A DNA stretch of 64,000 nt from Pseudomonas silvicola (GTDB taxonomy: Bacteria; Pseudomonadota; Gammaproteobacteria; Pseudomonadales; Pseudomonadaceae), in the NCBI RefSeq assembly GCF_026651855.1, contig NZ_CP093280.1, positions 4,628,001 to 4,692,000 on the forward strand, in the 5' to 3' direction. This document shows positions 50,743 to 59,575 of the stretch, one piece after another. The notes beneath the pieces were generated by a model, which saw only the letters and a program-made list of their open reading frames with translations, was not told the origin of the DNA and did no database searches. Position 1 is the stretch's first letter; the number at the start of each line of letters is the position of its first letter. Both the position numbers and the translations under genes were made by a program.

Positions 50743-51941
50743 GGGAATGGCACCATTGTTTTTGAACGGTTCGGGTTTATTTTTGATGAAAAGGTGCCGG
50801 AGTACGCGTTGTGTAAGTTTATGCTTGTGGCATTATTCATGTGCATAAATATTCTGGGTGAAATGTATTTGCAGTAAAAATATATTGTTTTCTCACTGGT
50901 TTTTTGTTGTAAATATAAAAAGCCGTCTAGGTTGTTCTGGATAATATTTTTCCGGAGAGTTTCCAGCGATAGGGGGCGGGGCGGGGGAGTGGGTAATGAT
51001 GTGGCTATCGTGTTGCCTGATGTGGCTTCAAGATAGGTTGTGAATTTGTTGCATAGCATGAAGTGAAGTAGGTAGGGGTCCTCGATATCTTCGATGCATC
51101 GCGCTGTTAAGTGAAAGTCTCTAATGAACCTGAAGGTTTGCCAAAGCTCCAGAGCGGCCTTTTCAATAGCGCTGCCAACATCCGAACCATACCCCATGCC
51201 GGCACAGTAATGTACGTGCTGAGTAGTGTGTTCCGCGCCGTACAGCATCAGCGCGCAGTGGCCTGGGTAGGCGCTATCGGTGATATCAAATACACTAATC
51301 GAGCCCTCCGCTAGCAAGGCGTCGAGAAGCGGTGCCGCCGGTGATCCTGTTAAAAGTGCTTTGCACAGTGAGATGTTGTGCTGGCGGGTGATTTCTTTGG
51401 TGAGCCAATACCTGAGCAGGAACTGGCGTTCAAGAGACTCTTTCAGTGCCCCGGTTATTACGGTTTCGAGGTCCCAATGGAAGCTACATCCACAGGTGTC
51501 GCGTACCGGAAAAAAGTTGTTATCTATGTTTAACCCGGTCGGGTTGATTGACAAGCAAACCGTGGGTATTTCACATTCTGAGTAGTCGATGAGCCTCAAG
51601 GCGGTTGTTTTTCTGAAATGATGGGTAGTGATTGAGAGGTCAGATTGGGTAGCGTTTTTTGTTTGCTTGAAAGCCTTGGTGAAGTCATCTGTTTCCTGTG
51701 GGGTCAATGTGTCTTCGATTCGAGCCATTCCGGAGGTAGCGACCTCCATATAGAAGTGGCGCCGTTCGTAAAACTCACCGAGAGCACAACGCGTCGCGGA
51801 GGTTCCCCTACCGATACCAGAACCATACCGTTGCCACGGGTCTCCTATCTCTACTATGTTTGGGTAATGCCGGTTAAGCGCCGGCTGGTATAGTAGGTGG
51901 GTGGGTTGGTCGATGTTGAATGAAGTAGAAAAATGGTGCAT
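50739..51941 (-). CDS. mcbD: YcaO cyclodehydratase (McbD-like)
   Basis: A 400-residue YcaO protein that uses ATP to convert Ser/Cys of the precursor into azolines. ATP/Mg-binding residues are visible in SATRCALGEFYERRHF and GALKESLERQFLLRYW, and in SAIEKAALELWQTFRF. The C-terminus ends MVPFP, recalling the proline-rich tail of azole-forming YcaOs. Start at 51941, 2 nt after the McbC-like stop and 8 nt from AGGA; a longer reading from 51968 overlaps that gene. McbD is 396 residues. The gene is AT-richer than the flanking chromosome. Confidence 0.93.
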   Translation of the reverse strand: MHHFSTSFNIDQPTHLLYQPALNRHYPNIVEIGDPWQRYGSGIGRGTSATRCALGEFYERRHFYMEVATSGMARIEDTLTPQETDDFTKAFKQTKNATQSDLSITTHHFRKTTALRLIDYSECEIPTVCLSINPTGLNIDNNFFPVRDTCGCSFHWDLETVITGALKESLERQFLLRYWLTKEITRQHNISLCKALLTGSPAAPLLDALLAEGSISVFDITDSAYPGHCALMLYGAEHTTQHVHYCAGMGYGSDVGSAIEKAALELWQTFRFIRDFHLTARCIEDIEDPYLLHFMLCNKFTTYLEATSGNTIATSLPTPPPRPLSLETLRKNIIQNNLDGFLYLQQKTSEKTIYFYCKYISPRIFMHMNNATSINLHNAYSGTFSSKINPNRSKTMVPFP

Positions 51942-51943
51942 GG

Positions 51944-52735
51944 TTAGTATCCTACGAATTGAACGCAAAGGGGAACCGCCAGACCTGGATTTATAGATAA
52001 CGCATTGCTTACCATATGGTCGGTGTACCCGGACCAGACACGGTTTTTGAGGCCGAGAGCTCTACATTGCAAATCAACAAGCATATACATGGACCCTACT
52101 TCCATGAGCGCAAGACGATAGCCGCGATAACGGTATTTGAATAGGGTTTTTGGTAAGAATGCTACGTATATTAGAGCGAGGTAAGGTGTGCCTATAAAGC
52201 TTTGCCCTAGAAGGGCTTCTTTTAAATAATCATCTGGCTGGGTTGCTACAATGATCTCCAGTTTTCTGGATGCGGGTAACAGATGTAAAATATCGGATTC
52301 ACTGGGCCATCTGTCATTGCCTGGGCCCAGCCTGCAGCAAAACACGTCCACGGGATACAGCGCACCTCCACTCGGGTAAAGCCGATGGTGACCTTCCGCC
52401 GACGCTGTCGTAAGCGCTGAGAGCAGGCCTTTAACTGTCGGGAAACTGATTGGATCGTCTGTAAATCTGTCGCAGGAGCGATCTCGATTGAGAGGTGAGT
52501 TTGGTGGAAGAGGTCCGAGGTTCTCACTATTCAATGTGTTTTCCTGTAGTAGGTCGTAGCGTAGTTCTTTCCCGGATAATAGAGTTAAGGTGCTATGATC
52601 TATACCGTGAAGTATAGTCAGGTTTGAGGTTGCGGGGTGGAGGCAGTAGTTGCCCAAGGCGTGAAAGGCGAGCGTCTCGTCAAGGACCTGGGGGTCGCAA
52701 GATTTTAGGAAATGCTCATGCGGAATGTTATGCAT
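51944..52735 (-). CDS. mcbC: FMN-dependent azoline dehydrogenase (SagB/McbC-like)
   Basis: A 263-residue SagB-type nitroreductase-fold enzyme. RLYPSGGALYPVDVF is the family signature, and KYRYRGYRLALMEVGSMY contains the Lys-Tyr pair equivalent to the catalytic K201-Y202 of McbC. It oxidises thiazolines and oxazolines to thiazoles and oxazoles using FMN. Its start overlaps the McbB-like stop by 8 bp (ATGCATAA), with GGGAGG upstream. McbC is 272 residues. Confidence 0.93.
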   Translation of the reverse strand: MHNIPHEHFLKSCDPQVLDETLAFHALGNYCLHPATSNLTILHGIDHSTLTLLSGKELRYDLLQENTLNSENLGPLPPNSPLNRDRSCDRFTDDPISFPTVKGLLSALTTASAEGHHRLYPSGGALYPVDVFCCRLGPGNDRWPSESDILHLLPASRKLEIIVATQPDDYLKEALLGQSFIGTPYLALIYVAFLPKTLFKYRYRGYRLALMEVGSMYMLVDLQCRALGLKNRVWSGYTDHMVSNALSINPGLAVPLCVQFVGY

Positions 52736-53600
52736 GGGTACCTCCCAAACAGTCGCATAGGTGCCAGTGGGGAGGCCTTTCTTCGCAGATGACTGAGCTA
52801 TGAAGATTAATAGTGGTGTTTGAAAGAACGTTGTCCTGGTAGAACGAGGGGGCGCGTTGCGCTGTCATGGCGGATATTTTCCTCCCGATCAGTCCGATGA
52901 CCAGTGAATGCTGAAGTGCAGAGAGCTTTGGGTTGGGCAGGTCCACGTTGTTTGTCGAGCAGAACTTCATGGTTGCATTCCAGGCGCTCCGACTAGGTAG
53001 TTGGGTCTCGAAATGTACAACTCGGTCAACTGAGCAGAACAAGCAAGGGTTCGCGAGGCTGATGGAGTAAGGCTGTGTCATGGTAAAGCTATCTGGGGTG
53101 AAGTATCCAACGGTTGTAAAGTTTTCCCGGTGGCCTCTCGCAAGCGCAAAGTACATGGTCTTGATTGAATTAATGTTCTGGCTATTAGGGAGCAGGATTA
53201 CAAGGCTAGGGCCGCCGTCGATGTTTTTTATTGAGTCCATCTCGAGCGGGAGCCAGGTCAACGGCAATTTGATTTCCTGCTCTAGAATGTTTCGGGCTGC
53301 GGCCCAATGTTCGCCCTGCGTATGAAGGATGACTATTCTCTTGAAGTATGGCGAAGGAATATCAATATCAATTTTCAGCAGGGTATCCAGGTCGGGGAGG
53401 TCGATATGGGTTAACTGATGTCTTTTTAAAATATTATCGATATGTGCGGTCGTGGTAGGGGTGTCGCAATAGTCTTTGAGTTCGTGCAATGCTTTTATCA
53501 TTTTTTTGGATTTGATTCGAGTTATGCCTTTTTTTGAAGAAAGGAGGCTATAGTCTTCAAAATTTAGCAGTTCGTAGTTGTGGATTTTTATAGTGGTCAT
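52728..53600 (-). CDS. mcbB: McbB-like Ocin-ThiF/E1-like leader-binding protein
   Basis: A 290-residue protein. The stretch NPCLFCSVDRVVHFE and the C-terminal SSVICEERPPHWHLCDCLGG match the two Cys pairs of E. coli McbB (about 295 residues; TPCHFCHIERW and ...CKEPVIHWQACSCL), which bind zinc. The N-terminal part should contain the precursor-binding winged-helix. McbB presents the leader peptide to the cyclodehydratase. It is 64 bp downstream of the precursor gene. Confidence 0.92.
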   Translation of the reverse strand: MTTIKIHNYELLNFEDYSLLSSKKGITRIKSKKMIKALHELKDYCDTPTTTAHIDNILKRHQLTHIDLPDLDTLLKIDIDIPSPYFKRIVILHTQGEHWAAARNILEQEIKLPLTWLPLEMDSIKNIDGGPSLVILLPNSQNINSIKTMYFALARGHRENFTTVGYFTPDSFTMTQPYSISLANPCLFCSVDRVVHFETQLPSRSAWNATMKFCSTNNVDLPNPKLSALQHSLVIGLIGRKISAMTAQRAPSFYQDNVLSNTTINLHSSVICEERPPHWHLCDCLGGTHA

Positions 53601-53615
53601 CGTTGTCCCCAGCAG

Positions 53616-53635
53616 CGCCCGCCAATTGGCAGGCG
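53616..53635 (-). promoter_or_regulatory. Stem-loop between precursor and synthetase genes
   Basis: CGCCTGCCAATTGGCGGGCG forms a hairpin around GCCAATTGGC (one internal mismatch) 29 nt after the precursor stop. It has no T-run. It may limit read-through or protect the precursor mRNA so that precursor is made in excess over enzymes. Confidence 0.5.
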
Positions 53636-53664
53636 TGCATTGGTTTGTTGATGGGGTAATAATC

Positions 53665-53880
53665 TTAATCGGTCACTTCGTCCATAGTGATCGCATTGCC
53701 GCCGGAACCACCTCCACAACCTCCGGATCCCCCACTTCCACCGCTACAGCCACCGCCACCCCCACTCCCCCCACTTCCACCGCCACCACCAGACCCTCCG
53801 GATCCGCCGTTGACTGAAAGCAGCAGGTCATCGTGATTGTCGTCTAGCGCGAGCAGAATTTCATAGGTTTCATTGTTCAT
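53665..53880 (-). CDS. mcbA: Microcin B17-like precursor peptide, Gly/Ser/Cys-rich
   Basis: A 71-residue peptide. Residues 1-24 (MNNETYEILLALDDNHDDLLLSVN) form an acidic leader, with Y6 and L10 placed like the recognition residues F8 and L12 of McbA. Residues 25-61 are almost only Gly, Ser and Cys: eight Ser (27, 30, 36, 39, 46, 49, 52, 59) and two Cys (45, 55), including one adjacent Cys-Ser pair (45-46) able to give a fused bis-azole. The tail NAITMDEVTD is acidic. GGAG lies 10 nt before the ATG. McbA is 69 residues. The first gene of the island operon. Confidence 0.93.
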   Translation of the reverse strand: MNNETYEILLALDDNHDDLLLSVNGGSGGSGGGGGSGGSGGGGGCSGGSGGSGGCGGGSGGNAITMDEVTD

Positions 53881-54414
53881 CGTTATGGTTCTCCGATTCA
53901 ACTATGTGCCCCTGGACTCCAGAGGTAAGTACTTTTTAGTTTTGAAGTTTGGGTACGTCAATCGGGAGGTGGGCATAGAGGCGGGTGTTGGGGGATGCGG
54001 TTTTTCAGAGTTGTAGGAATGGTCTGGCGGACATATCCTAGGGTGGTGTAGGGAGAAAATGATAAGCTGTATGTCGTGGCTGTTATTTGTATCTTTCTGT
54101 AATATTAGGTAGGGGAGTTCTTGAATTAGCGTAGGATAGTTCCGAAAATAGATGAGAAAAGTATTTTTAAACGCTATGAATTATTGATTCGTTTCCGATG
54201 AACGGTCGTGGGGCGAGGAGGGATTTTTTGCCACGGAGGCATTTTCCTAAAAAACGGGGGAGCTCGCCCCGGGTACGGATGTACGGCGCGTGACGCACGC
54301 TCATGGGGCTTGTTCGGGGCATCAAAATGCGGCTGGATGCTTGTGGCGCTCCCAGGACCAGCTCTACTCGCACCGAGCCCGATGTTGGGAACGCCGAAAC
54401 ATAGAGGCTTGCAC
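53881..54414. other. AT-rich leader/promoter region of the microcin-type operon
   Basis: A 534-bp gap upstream of the precursor. On the minus strand a -35 TTGACG (53956-53961) and a -10 TAAAAA (53933-53938) are 17 bp apart, about 55 bp from the start codon. The stretch 54060-54200 is strongly AT-rich. A minus-strand frame at 54167-54421 runs into the next gene's 3' end and has no recognisable family; it is probably not a gene. Confidence 0.6.
53933..53961 (-). promoter_or_regulatory. Candidate promoter of the precursor gene
   Basis: TTGACG and TAAAAA, separated by 17 bp, point toward the precursor gene. The -35 has five of six consensus bases and the -10 four of six. Confidence 0.45.
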
Positions 54415-56058
54415 CTAGCAAGCCGTATCGGCTAGTCCTACCTCCTGAACCAAGATCCGACGCCCCGGTATCGCGTCCAGCAACTCCCGCGTATACCGAT
54501 CCGACGGCTGCCCCAGCACTCGGCTCGCCGGCCCTTGCTCAACCACTTCCCCACGCCGCAGCACCACTACCTCATGAGCCAGGCTGGCAACCACGGCCAG
54601 GTCATGGGACACCAGCACATAAGCAACGCCCAACTCAGCCTGCAAGCCGCGCAGCAGTTCGAGGATCTGTGCCTGCACCGACACGTCCAGCGCCGACACC
54701 GGTTCGTCCAGCAACAGCAGGTCAGGCTTCAGCGCCAACGCGCGAGCGATGGCCACGCGCTGGCGCTGGCCGCCGGACAGTTCCCGGGGCAGGCAGTCCA
54801 GGTAGCTGGCCGGCAGTTGCACCTGATCCATCAGTTGCCGCGCCGCCTGGCGCAGTGGCTCGCCCTTGAGCAGGCCGAAGGACACCAGGGGCTCCACCAC
54901 GCTCTCGAAAATCGTGAAGCGCGGGTTGAGCGAGGCGAAGGGGTTCTGCTGCACCAGTTGCATGCGTTGGCGCAGGGGACGGAATTGCTGCCAGGTGAGG
55001 TGGGTGAGGTCCTGGCCGTCAAAGCGCACCTTGCCTTCGCTGGCGGTTTCCAGGCCCAGGGCGATGCGCAGGCTGGTACTTTTCCCCGAGCCGGATTCCC
55101 CGACGATGGCCACGGTTTGCCCTCGGTGCACATTCAGGCTCAGCCCCTGCAGGGCCTGGAAGCTTTGCGCCTGGCCGTTGCGGGCGGGCAGGGCGTAACG
55201 CTTGCCGACCTTTTCCAGGGCGAGCAATGGCCGCGAGGCGCCGGAAGGCAGGGGCACGGGGCCTTTGCCCTGGCCAAAGGCCGGCGCCGCGGCGAGCAGG
55301 GCGCGGGTGTAGGCCTGGGTCGGGGCGCCGAGCACCTGGCGCGCAGGCCCCTGTTCCACCCGTTGGCCGTCTTTCATGACCAGTACGCGGTCAGCGCGGT
55401 CAGCGGCCACGCCCAGGTCGTGGGTGATGATGATCAGTGAAATGCCGCGCGCCTGTACCAGCTGTTCCAGATGGTCGAGGATGCGTCGCTGCACGGTGAC
55501 GTCCAGGGCACTGGTGGGTTCGTCGGCGATGATCACCTTGGGGTTGCCGGCCAGGGCGATGGCGATCAGCACGCGCTGGCGCATGCCGCCGGAGAGTTCG
55601 TGGGGGTATTGCCGCGCGCGCAGGGCGGGGGCATCCAGGCCGACCTGGGCCAGCAGTTCGAGCACGTCGGCATCCAGCGCTGGGTAGCGGCGGCCGTGGG
55701 CCAGGATCAGGCTTTCACCGATCTGCCGGCCGATGGTCAGCGTCGGGTTGAGGCTGACCATGGGGTCCTGGGGTACCAGCCCGATGACCCGGCCGCGTAG
55801 CTGACGCTTGACCCGCTCGCTGGCGTGGCTGATGTCGGTGTCGGCGACCCGCAGGCTGCCGCCGCTGATGCGCGCGCTGGCGGGCAGCAAACCGAGCAGC
55901 GCGCTGGCCAGGGTGGTCTTGCCGGAGCCGGACTCGCCCACGATAGCCAGGGTTTCGCCCTGCTTCAGGCTGAAGGACAGCTGGCGCACAGCCTCCTTCA
56001 CGCGCCCGGCGGTGTGGTAGCTCACGCTCAAGTCACGTACTTCGATCAGGGCACTCAT
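54415..56058 (-). CDS. Double ATPase of a dipeptide/nickel-type ABC importer
   Basis: A 547-residue fusion of two ABC ATPase domains, each with Walker A (GESGSGKTT at about 40 and GESGSGKST at about 315), a signature motif (LSGGM and LSGGQ) and Walker B ([24 protein letters not shown]). It corresponds to fused DppD/DppF. Its start overlaps the permease stop by 4 bp (ATGA), after GGAGG. Last gene of the importer operon. Confidence 0.93.
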   Translation of the reverse strand: MSALIEVRDLSVSYHTAGRVKEAVRQLSFSLKQGETLAIVGESGSGKTTLASALLGLLPASARISGGSLRVADTDISHASERVKRQLRGRVIGLVPQDPMVSLNPTLTIGRQIGESLILAHGRRYPALDADVLELLAQVGLDAPALRARQYPHELSGGMRQRVLIAIALAGNPKVIIADEPTSALDVTVQRRILDHLEQLVQARGISLIIITHDLGVAADRADRVLVMKDGQRVEQGPARQVLGAPTQAYTRALLAAAPAFGQGKGPVPLPSGASRPLLALEKVGKRYALPARNGQAQSFQALQGLSLNVHRGQTVAIVGESGSGKSTSLRIALGLETASEGKVRFDGQDLTHLTWQQFRPLRQRMQLVQQNPFASLNPRFTIFESVVEPLVSFGLLKGEPLRQAARQLMDQVQLPASYLDCLPRELSGGQRQRVAIARALALKPDLLLLDEPVSALDVSVQAQILELLRGLQAELGVAYVLVSHDLAVVASLAHEVVVLRRGEVVEQGPASRVLGQPSDRYTRELLDAIPGRRILVQEVGLADTAC

Positions 56059-56948
56059 GGTTGAACCTCCTCGAGGGTGCGGGCAATGTGGTTGAGGCTG
56101 AACACCACCAGTACCACCACCAGGCCAGGCAGCAGCGAGACCCAGGGCGCGGTGATCAGGAACTGACGGCCGTTGGCGATCAGCGTGCCCCACTCGGCGG
56201 CCGGTGGTTGTGCGCCGAAACCGAGGAAGCTGAGGCCTGCGGTGGCCAGGATGGCCGCGCCGAAGTCCAGGGTCGCCAGCACCGCCACGGGGCCCCAGGC
56301 GTTGGGCAGCACGTGGCGCAGCAAGGTGCGGCGCCAGCTGGCACCCCCCAGGCGGGCGGCTTCCACGTAGGGCAAAGTCTTGACCCGCAGCACTTCGGCG
56401 CGGGTGGTGCGGGCGAAGCCGGGAATGATCCCCACGCCCACCGCCACGGCGACGGGCAGGGTGCCGAAGCCGATGGCGGTGACGATGGCCAGGGCCAGGA
56501 GCAGCCCAGGCAAGGCCAGCATGACGTCTATCAGGCGCATCACCACTGCGTCAACCCGGCCGCCAAGGAAGCCAGCCACCACGCCCAGGCCCAAGCCGGC
56601 GACCAGGGCCAGGCCCACCGCCAGCAACGCCGCGAGGATCGACAGCCGTGAGCCATACAGCACCCGGGTGTACAGGTCGCGGCCCAGTTCGTCGGTGCCG
56701 AACCAGTGCCCCGCGCCCGGTGGCAGCAACTTGGCCACCGGCACCGTGGCATAAGGATCGACGCTGGTGAACAGCCACGGTGTCAGGGCCGCCAGCAGGC
56801 TCGTCACTACCAGCACCACGGCCAGGACGAAGCCGGGGCGACGGAGCAAGGGCAGTGCCACGTCCAGCGTGCGGCGCAGACGGCCGCGTGGTTGCCAGTG
56901 GGGGCGTGGCAGGTCGGCGGGGGCAAGGGTGGTATCGGTGGCGGTCAT
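56055..56948 (-). CDS. ABC importer permease (DppC-like)
   Basis: A 297-residue permease with six membrane segments and the cytoplasmic EAA-like loop PYVEAARLGGASWRRTLLRHVLPN. Starts 1 nt after the stop of the DppB-like gene. Confidence 0.92.
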   Translation of the reverse strand: MTATDTTLAPADLPRPHWQPRGRLRRTLDVALPLLRRPGFVLAVVLVVTSLLAALTPWLFTSVDPYATVPVAKLLPPGAGHWFGTDELGRDLYTRVLYGSRLSILAALLAVGLALVAGLGLGVVAGFLGGRVDAVVMRLIDVMLALPGLLLALAIVTAIGFGTLPVAVAVGVGIIPGFARTTRAEVLRVKTLPYVEAARLGGASWRRTLLRHVLPNAWGPVAVLATLDFGAAILATAGLSFLGFGAQPPAAEWGTLIANGRQFLITAPWVSLLPGLVVVLVVFSLNHIARTLEEVQP

Positions 56949-56949
56949 G

Positions 56950-57900
56950 TCAGGTCACCTTGGGCGCGTGGCTGATGCGCGGGTCGAGAATGGGGTACAG
57001 CAGGTCCACCAGCAGGTTGACCAGGACGAAGGCGGCGGCCGAGACCGTGACCACCCCCAGCACCACGGGGATGTCCTGGCGCAGCACGGCTTCCTGTACC
57101 AGGCGGCCGACGCCGTTGCGGGCGAAGATTGTTTCCACCAGAACCGCCCCGGACACGGTGTTGCCCACCTGCAGGCCCACCAGCGTCAACAGCGGCAGCG
57201 CGGCATTGCGAAAGCCGTGCCGCGCCTGCACCTGGCCACGGCTCAGGCCCTTGGCCTGGGCGGTGAGGATGTAGGGCTCGCGCGACACGTCAAGGAAGCC
57301 TCGTTGCAGCACCTGGGCGTAGACCGCGGCGCTGGGGATCGCCAGGGTCACCGCCGGCAGCACCAGGCTTGCCGCACCGATACTGCCGGTGGAGGGAAAC
57401 CAGCCCAGGCTGAAGGCGAACACCTGGATCAGCAGCAGCCCCATCCAGAACACGGGCACCGAAAACCCCAGGGCCGGCAGGCGTGACAGGGCAGTTTTCA
57501 ACGGCCGCCAGCGCACGTACGCGGCCAGGTAGGCCAAGCCAATGCCACCGGCCAGCGACAGCGCGATCGCGCTGGCGGCCAGGGCCAGGGTTTGCGGCAG
57601 GCGCTCGGCGAGAATCGCCGTCACCGGCCGGTTCAGGGTCAGTGACTGGCCCAGGTCACCGTGCAGCACGCCCCACAACAGGTGCCCGTAGCGCACCAGC
57701 AGGCTCTGGTCCAGGCCGTAGTAAACCTTGGCCTTGGCCAGCTGTTCGGGCGTCAGGGCATCGATCTCCATGCCCGAGGCGTTGAGCATGATCGACAACG
57801 GGTCGCCTGGCAGCAGGTACAGGATGAAGTAGGTGATGGTGAAAGCGCCCCACAGCACCAGCAGCGCCTGGCCGATGCGGCCTAGCAGGTAGCGGCTCAT
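56950..57900 (-). CDS. ABC importer permease (DppB-like)
   Basis: A 316-residue permease with the typical N-terminus MSRYLLGRIGQALLVLWGAF and LPGDP, and six membrane segments. Overlaps the substrate-binding protein stop by 4 bp (ATGA). An upstream extension in the same frame was excluded. Confidence 0.92.
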   Translation of the reverse strand: MSRYLLGRIGQALLVLWGAFTITYFILYLLPGDPLSIMLNASGMEIDALTPEQLAKAKVYYGLDQSLLVRYGHLLWGVLHGDLGQSLTLNRPVTAILAERLPQTLALAASAIALSLAGGIGLAYLAAYVRWRPLKTALSRLPALGFSVPVFWMGLLLIQVFAFSLGWFPSTGSIGAASLVLPAVTLAIPSAAVYAQVLQRGFLDVSREPYILTAQAKGLSRGQVQARHGFRNAALPLLTLVGLQVGNTVSGAVLVETIFARNGVGRLVQEAVLRQDIPVVLGVVTVSAAAFVLVNLLVDLLYPILDPRISHAPKVT

Positions 57901-59519
57901 GGGCTGACCTCGATGTCGTTGAGGAAGGCAAAGCCCTCGGCGCTCCAGCGGAAGTTGTGCACCCGTGGCGCCGTGGCGGCCTGCCACACGCGTTCGAACA
58001 CCGGAATGGCCACGCTCTGGTCGATCAGGAAGTCCTGCAGGTCGCCGTAGGCCGTGGCGCGCTGGTCACTGGCAGTCGCGGTCAGGCCCGCGTCGAACAG
58101 CCCTTGCGCATGGCCGAGGATGGCGGGCGGATAGGTATTGGTGGCCATGGTCGGGCTGATGGCGCTGCGCGGGTCGAGGATGGTCTGCAGCACGATCGGG
58201 TCGGCACGGGTCATGTAGGAGAACGTCAGGTCATAGTTGCCCGCGGCGTTGGCGGTGAACCATTCGGCGGTGGTGCGCACCTTCAGCGCCAGGTCGATGC
58301 CCACTTTGCGCAGTTGGTCCTGGATCAGCACATCGCCGGCGGTTTCCTTGGTCGGCACGTTGTATGACAGGCTCAGGCGCTTGCCGTCCTTCTGCCGGTA
58401 GCCGTCGGCCCCCAGTTTCCAGCCGGCCTTGTCCAGCAGCGCGGCGGCGCCCTGAGGGTCATAGCCGAGCTTGGGGCCCTGGCTGCGAAAGTACGGCGTG
58501 GTCACGTCATAGACGCCGTCCACCACGGGGAACTCGGGGCTGTACACGGTGCTGGCGTAGGTCTTGCGGTCGATGGCCTTCTGCACGGCCAGGCGCACGT
58601 CGGCATCGGCCAGGATGCGGTCGCCGTGGGTGTTGGGGTAGAGGTTCCAGGCCGGACCGGGCAGCGAGCGGCTCTGGATGGTGGCCTTTTTGCTTTGCAG
58701 CAATTTCAGGTCGACGTCGGCGAACGGATTGCGCGGCCACAGGATGTCCACCTGGCCCTGCAGGAACTGACCATTGCGCACGCTTTCTTCCGGTACGTAG
58801 GTCACCTCGACGGCGGCAACGTGGGACTCGCCCTTGTTCTGCACGTTGGCCGACGCCCAGGCATAACCGCTGCGCTTGACCAGCTTGAGGCCCGACTCGG
58901 GCGTGTAATGGTCGAGCACGAACGGCCCGGTGCCGATGATCGCGCCCAGGGAGCGCTCCTTGGCGGTGTGGCGGTAGGATTCCGGCGCCAGGATGGCCAG
59001 GTTGGTGGTGGACGTGGCTTGCAGGAAGCCAGCGTTGGGCGTGCTCAACACCAGCTTGATGGTATGCGGGTCAATCACTTCGGCGTGGTCATAGCCGGTC
59101 AGGTAGGTGGCGCCGAATGCACTGAGTACCTCTGCCGTGAAGGCCTTGTCGCTGTCGAAGGCGGTCTTCACGGCCTGGGCGTCGAAGGCCTCGCCGTTGC
59201 TGAAGGTCACGCCTTGGCGCAGGTGAAAGGTGTATTCGCGGGCATCGGCACTGACGTCCCAGCGCTCGGCCAGCCAGGGGATGATCTGGCCGGTCTGCGG
59301 GTCCTGGTCGGTGAGGGATTCGACCACGTTGCGCAGCACCACCCGGTGCTCCAGCCAGTACACCTGGAAGGGGTCCAGGCTGACCAGTTGCGTGTTGTCA
59401 CCGAAGAAAGCGATTTTCAAGGTGCTGGCCGCCTGGGCGTCAGGGTGCGAGGGCGAGCAGCCCGCCAGGCCCAGGGCCAGGAGGATGGCCGCGCTGGCCA
59501 GGGTTCGTTGTAGCTTCAA
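57897..59519 (-). CDS. ABC importer substrate-binding lipoprotein (SBP family 5)
   Basis: A 540-residue family 5 binding protein of the dipeptide/nickel/opine type. It appears to start with TTG at 59519, 6 nt after GAGGAA. The signal peptide ends in the lipobox LGLAGC (Cys near residue 21), so it is an inner-membrane or periplasmic lipoprotein. No ATG-initiated start yields a proper signal peptide. The ligand is unknown; the TonB receptor upstream suggests a solute too large or scarce for porins. Confidence 0.9.
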   Translation of the reverse strand: MKLQRTLASAAILLALGLAGCSPSHPDAQAASTLKIAFFGDNTQLVSLDPFQVYWLEHRVVLRNVVESLTDQDPQTGQIIPWLAERWDVSADAREYTFHLRQGVTFSNGEAFDAQAVKTAFDSDKAFTAEVLSAFGATYLTGYDHAEVIDPHTIKLVLSTPNAGFLQATSTTNLAILAPESYRHTAKERSLGAIIGTGPFVLDHYTPESGLKLVKRSGYAWASANVQNKGESHVAAVEVTYVPEESVRNGQFLQGQVDILWPRNPFADVDLKLLQSKKATIQSRSLPGPAWNLYPNTHGDRILADADVRLAVQKAIDRKTYASTVYSPEFPVVDGVYDVTTPYFRSQGPKLGYDPQGAAALLDKAGWKLGADGYRQKDGKRLSLSYNVPTKETAGDVLIQDQLRKVGIDLALKVRTTAEWFTANAAGNYDLTFSYMTRADPIVLQTILDPRSAISPTMATNTYPPAILGHAQGLFDAGLTATASDQRATAYGDLQDFLIDQSVAIPVFERVWQAATAPRVHNFRWSAEGFAFLNDIEVSP

Positions 59520-59575
59520 GGGCGGTTCCTCATGCAAAAAGGCCGCACGCCGGTGGGGGCGATGCGGCCGCTGGG

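Noticed and set aside
53665-53901. Precursor start at a TTG at 53901
   Set aside because: It would place the GGAG ribosome site inside the gene; the ATG at 53880 has GGAG at a 10-nt spacing and gives a normal leader length.
54167-54421. 84-codon minus-strand frame upstream of the microcin-type operon
   Set aside because: It overlaps the 3' end of the ABC ATPase gene, has no ribosome site and shows no recognisable domain.
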